Source: JAZDPK01 sp043797615
Lineage (GTDB): Bacteria > Patescibacteriota > Patescibacteriia > UBA11705 > JABHMO01
Length of the DNA stretch: 5,536 bases
Assembly: GCA_043797615.1 (NCBI GenBank)
Contig: JAZDPK010000050.1
Location: 1-5,536 of the forward strand
Direction of reading: 5' to 3'
Shown here: one piece after another, positions 5,339 to 5,536 of the stretch
Numbering within the stretch: the first letter of the stretch is position 1
Layout of the letters: each line of letters begins with the position of its first letter
The notes under the pieces: model-generated
The model's database searches: none
Seen by the model: the letters and a program-made list of their open reading frames with translations, nothing else
Told to the model about the DNA's origin: nothing
Program-made: the position numbers and the translations under genes

Positions 5339-5368
5339 TAGAGCATGCCGCACGGTAGGCTCTATTTT
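5339..5368. terminator. Bidirectional rho-independent terminator
   Basis: Bases 5339-5349 pair with 5354-5364 (one mismatch, one wobble) around GCAC. On the + strand TTTTATTTTA follows, and on the minus strand a run of eight T follows (A at 5330-5337). It ends the 51-residue gene from the left and would also stop transcription arriving from the right. Confidence 0.88.
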
Positions 5369-5376
5369 ATTTTAGA

Positions 5377-5404
5377 AGTTGGAGGTTGGAGATTGGAAGT
5401 TAGA
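5377..5404 (+). repeat. Imperfect 7-bp tandem repeat, 4 units
   Basis: Four consecutive units read AGTTGGA, GGTTGGA, GATTGGA and AGTTAGA. The tract lies directly after the terminator in a non-coding gap. From memory, similar G/T-rich low-complexity tracts occur between genes in Patescibacteria. No gene is seen from 5312 to 5471. Nearby, TTAGAAAT (5400-5407) and ATTTCTAA (5438-5445) form an 8-bp inverted repeat of no clear meaning. Confidence 0.6.
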
Positions 5405-5450
5405 AATCTTCTTTGTAAAAATTGGCTGATAATATAAATTTCTAATAAAG

Positions 5451-5500
5451 TTTAGCATTGTTTAGCGTTTCTTATTTCTTTTCGCGTGGTTTCGCGTTTT
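5451..5500 (-). repeat. Degenerate 10-bp periodic repeat
   Basis: Read on the minus strand in blocks of ten, this tract gives AAAACGCGAA, ACCACGCGAA, AAGAAATAAG, AAACGCTAAA and CAATGCTAAA. Two blocks share ACGCGAA and two share GCTAAA at the same phase, with one decayed block between. This looks like a worn tandem array and overlaps the possible C-terminus at the right edge. Confidence 0.5.
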
Positions 5501-5536
5501 CCAGCTCCCGTCCCATCTGCCAGAACAATTCGAAAA
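5472..5536 (-). CDS. Possible C-terminus of an off-window gene
   Basis: A minus-strand frame is open from the window edge to TAA at 5472-5474. It gives FELFWQMGRELENAKPREKK, which looks like an ordinary charged C-terminus. Twenty codons are too few to be sure, and the last part overlaps a degenerate repeat. If real, the gene converges on the terminator at 5339-5368 and on the 51-residue gene. No family can be named. Confidence 0.3.
   Translation of the reverse strand, partial: FELFWQMGRELENAKPREKK

Noticed and set aside
5110..5358. 82-codon + frame overlapping the 51-residue gene
   Set aside because: Its ATG overlaps the TATAAT box and lies upstream of the expected transcript start. It has no ribosome site and runs through the terminator stem. 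The 51-codon frame in another phase has AAAGGAGG at the right distance.

Overview
The window reads as a fragment of a Patescibacteria (Candidate Phyla Radiation, Parcubacteria-like) genome. The assignment is inferred from the gene families and genome style. The largest gene is a DUF4012 protein with one membrane segment, a family very common in that group. It is followed by a single-pass protein with DUF11-like beta repeats. Intergenic gaps carry short GC-rich hairpins or low-complexity tandem repeats, and every complete gene ends in TAA. No rRNA, tRNA, CRISPR array or intact mobile element is visible.

Left two thirds (1-4260, + strand): a GC-rich palindromic hairpin element (1-56) abuts an ~848-residue DUF4012 membrane-anchored protein (62-2608). 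A 179-bp AT-rich gap follows, holding an inverted repeat and eight copies of a 9-bp unit that end 5 bp before the next start codon. Then comes a 490-residue type II membrane protein with three Ig/DUF11-like extracellular repeats (2788-4260). Both proteins have a cytoplasmic N-terminus, one TM helix and a large exported part, so they probably work at the cell surface. Their exact role is not known.

Right third (4261-5536): a bidirectional terminator (4282-4312) separates these genes from a compact divergent locus of small genes. A minus-strand unit starts at a perfect consensus sigma70 promoter (TTGACA-17-TATAAT, 4965-4993). It carries a 50-residue very basic protein, a possible 33-residue TTG-start peptide and a 93-residue AT-rich protein, each behind a strong Shine-Dalgarno sequence. 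A second perfect consensus promoter (5083-5111) fires the other way into a 51-residue Met-rich protein, which ends at another bidirectional terminator (5339-5368). The 50-, 33- and 51-residue genes are easily missed because longer reading frames in other frames overlap them. The right edge (5369-5536) is mostly degenerate short repeats and perhaps the C-terminus of a minus-strand gene.

Most interesting points: the two consensus divergent promoters driving tiny unrecognised proteins, the possible ArfA-like tail of the 50-residue protein, the hairpins in the leader of the 93-residue gene, and the 9-bp repeat array directly in front of a surface-protein gene.
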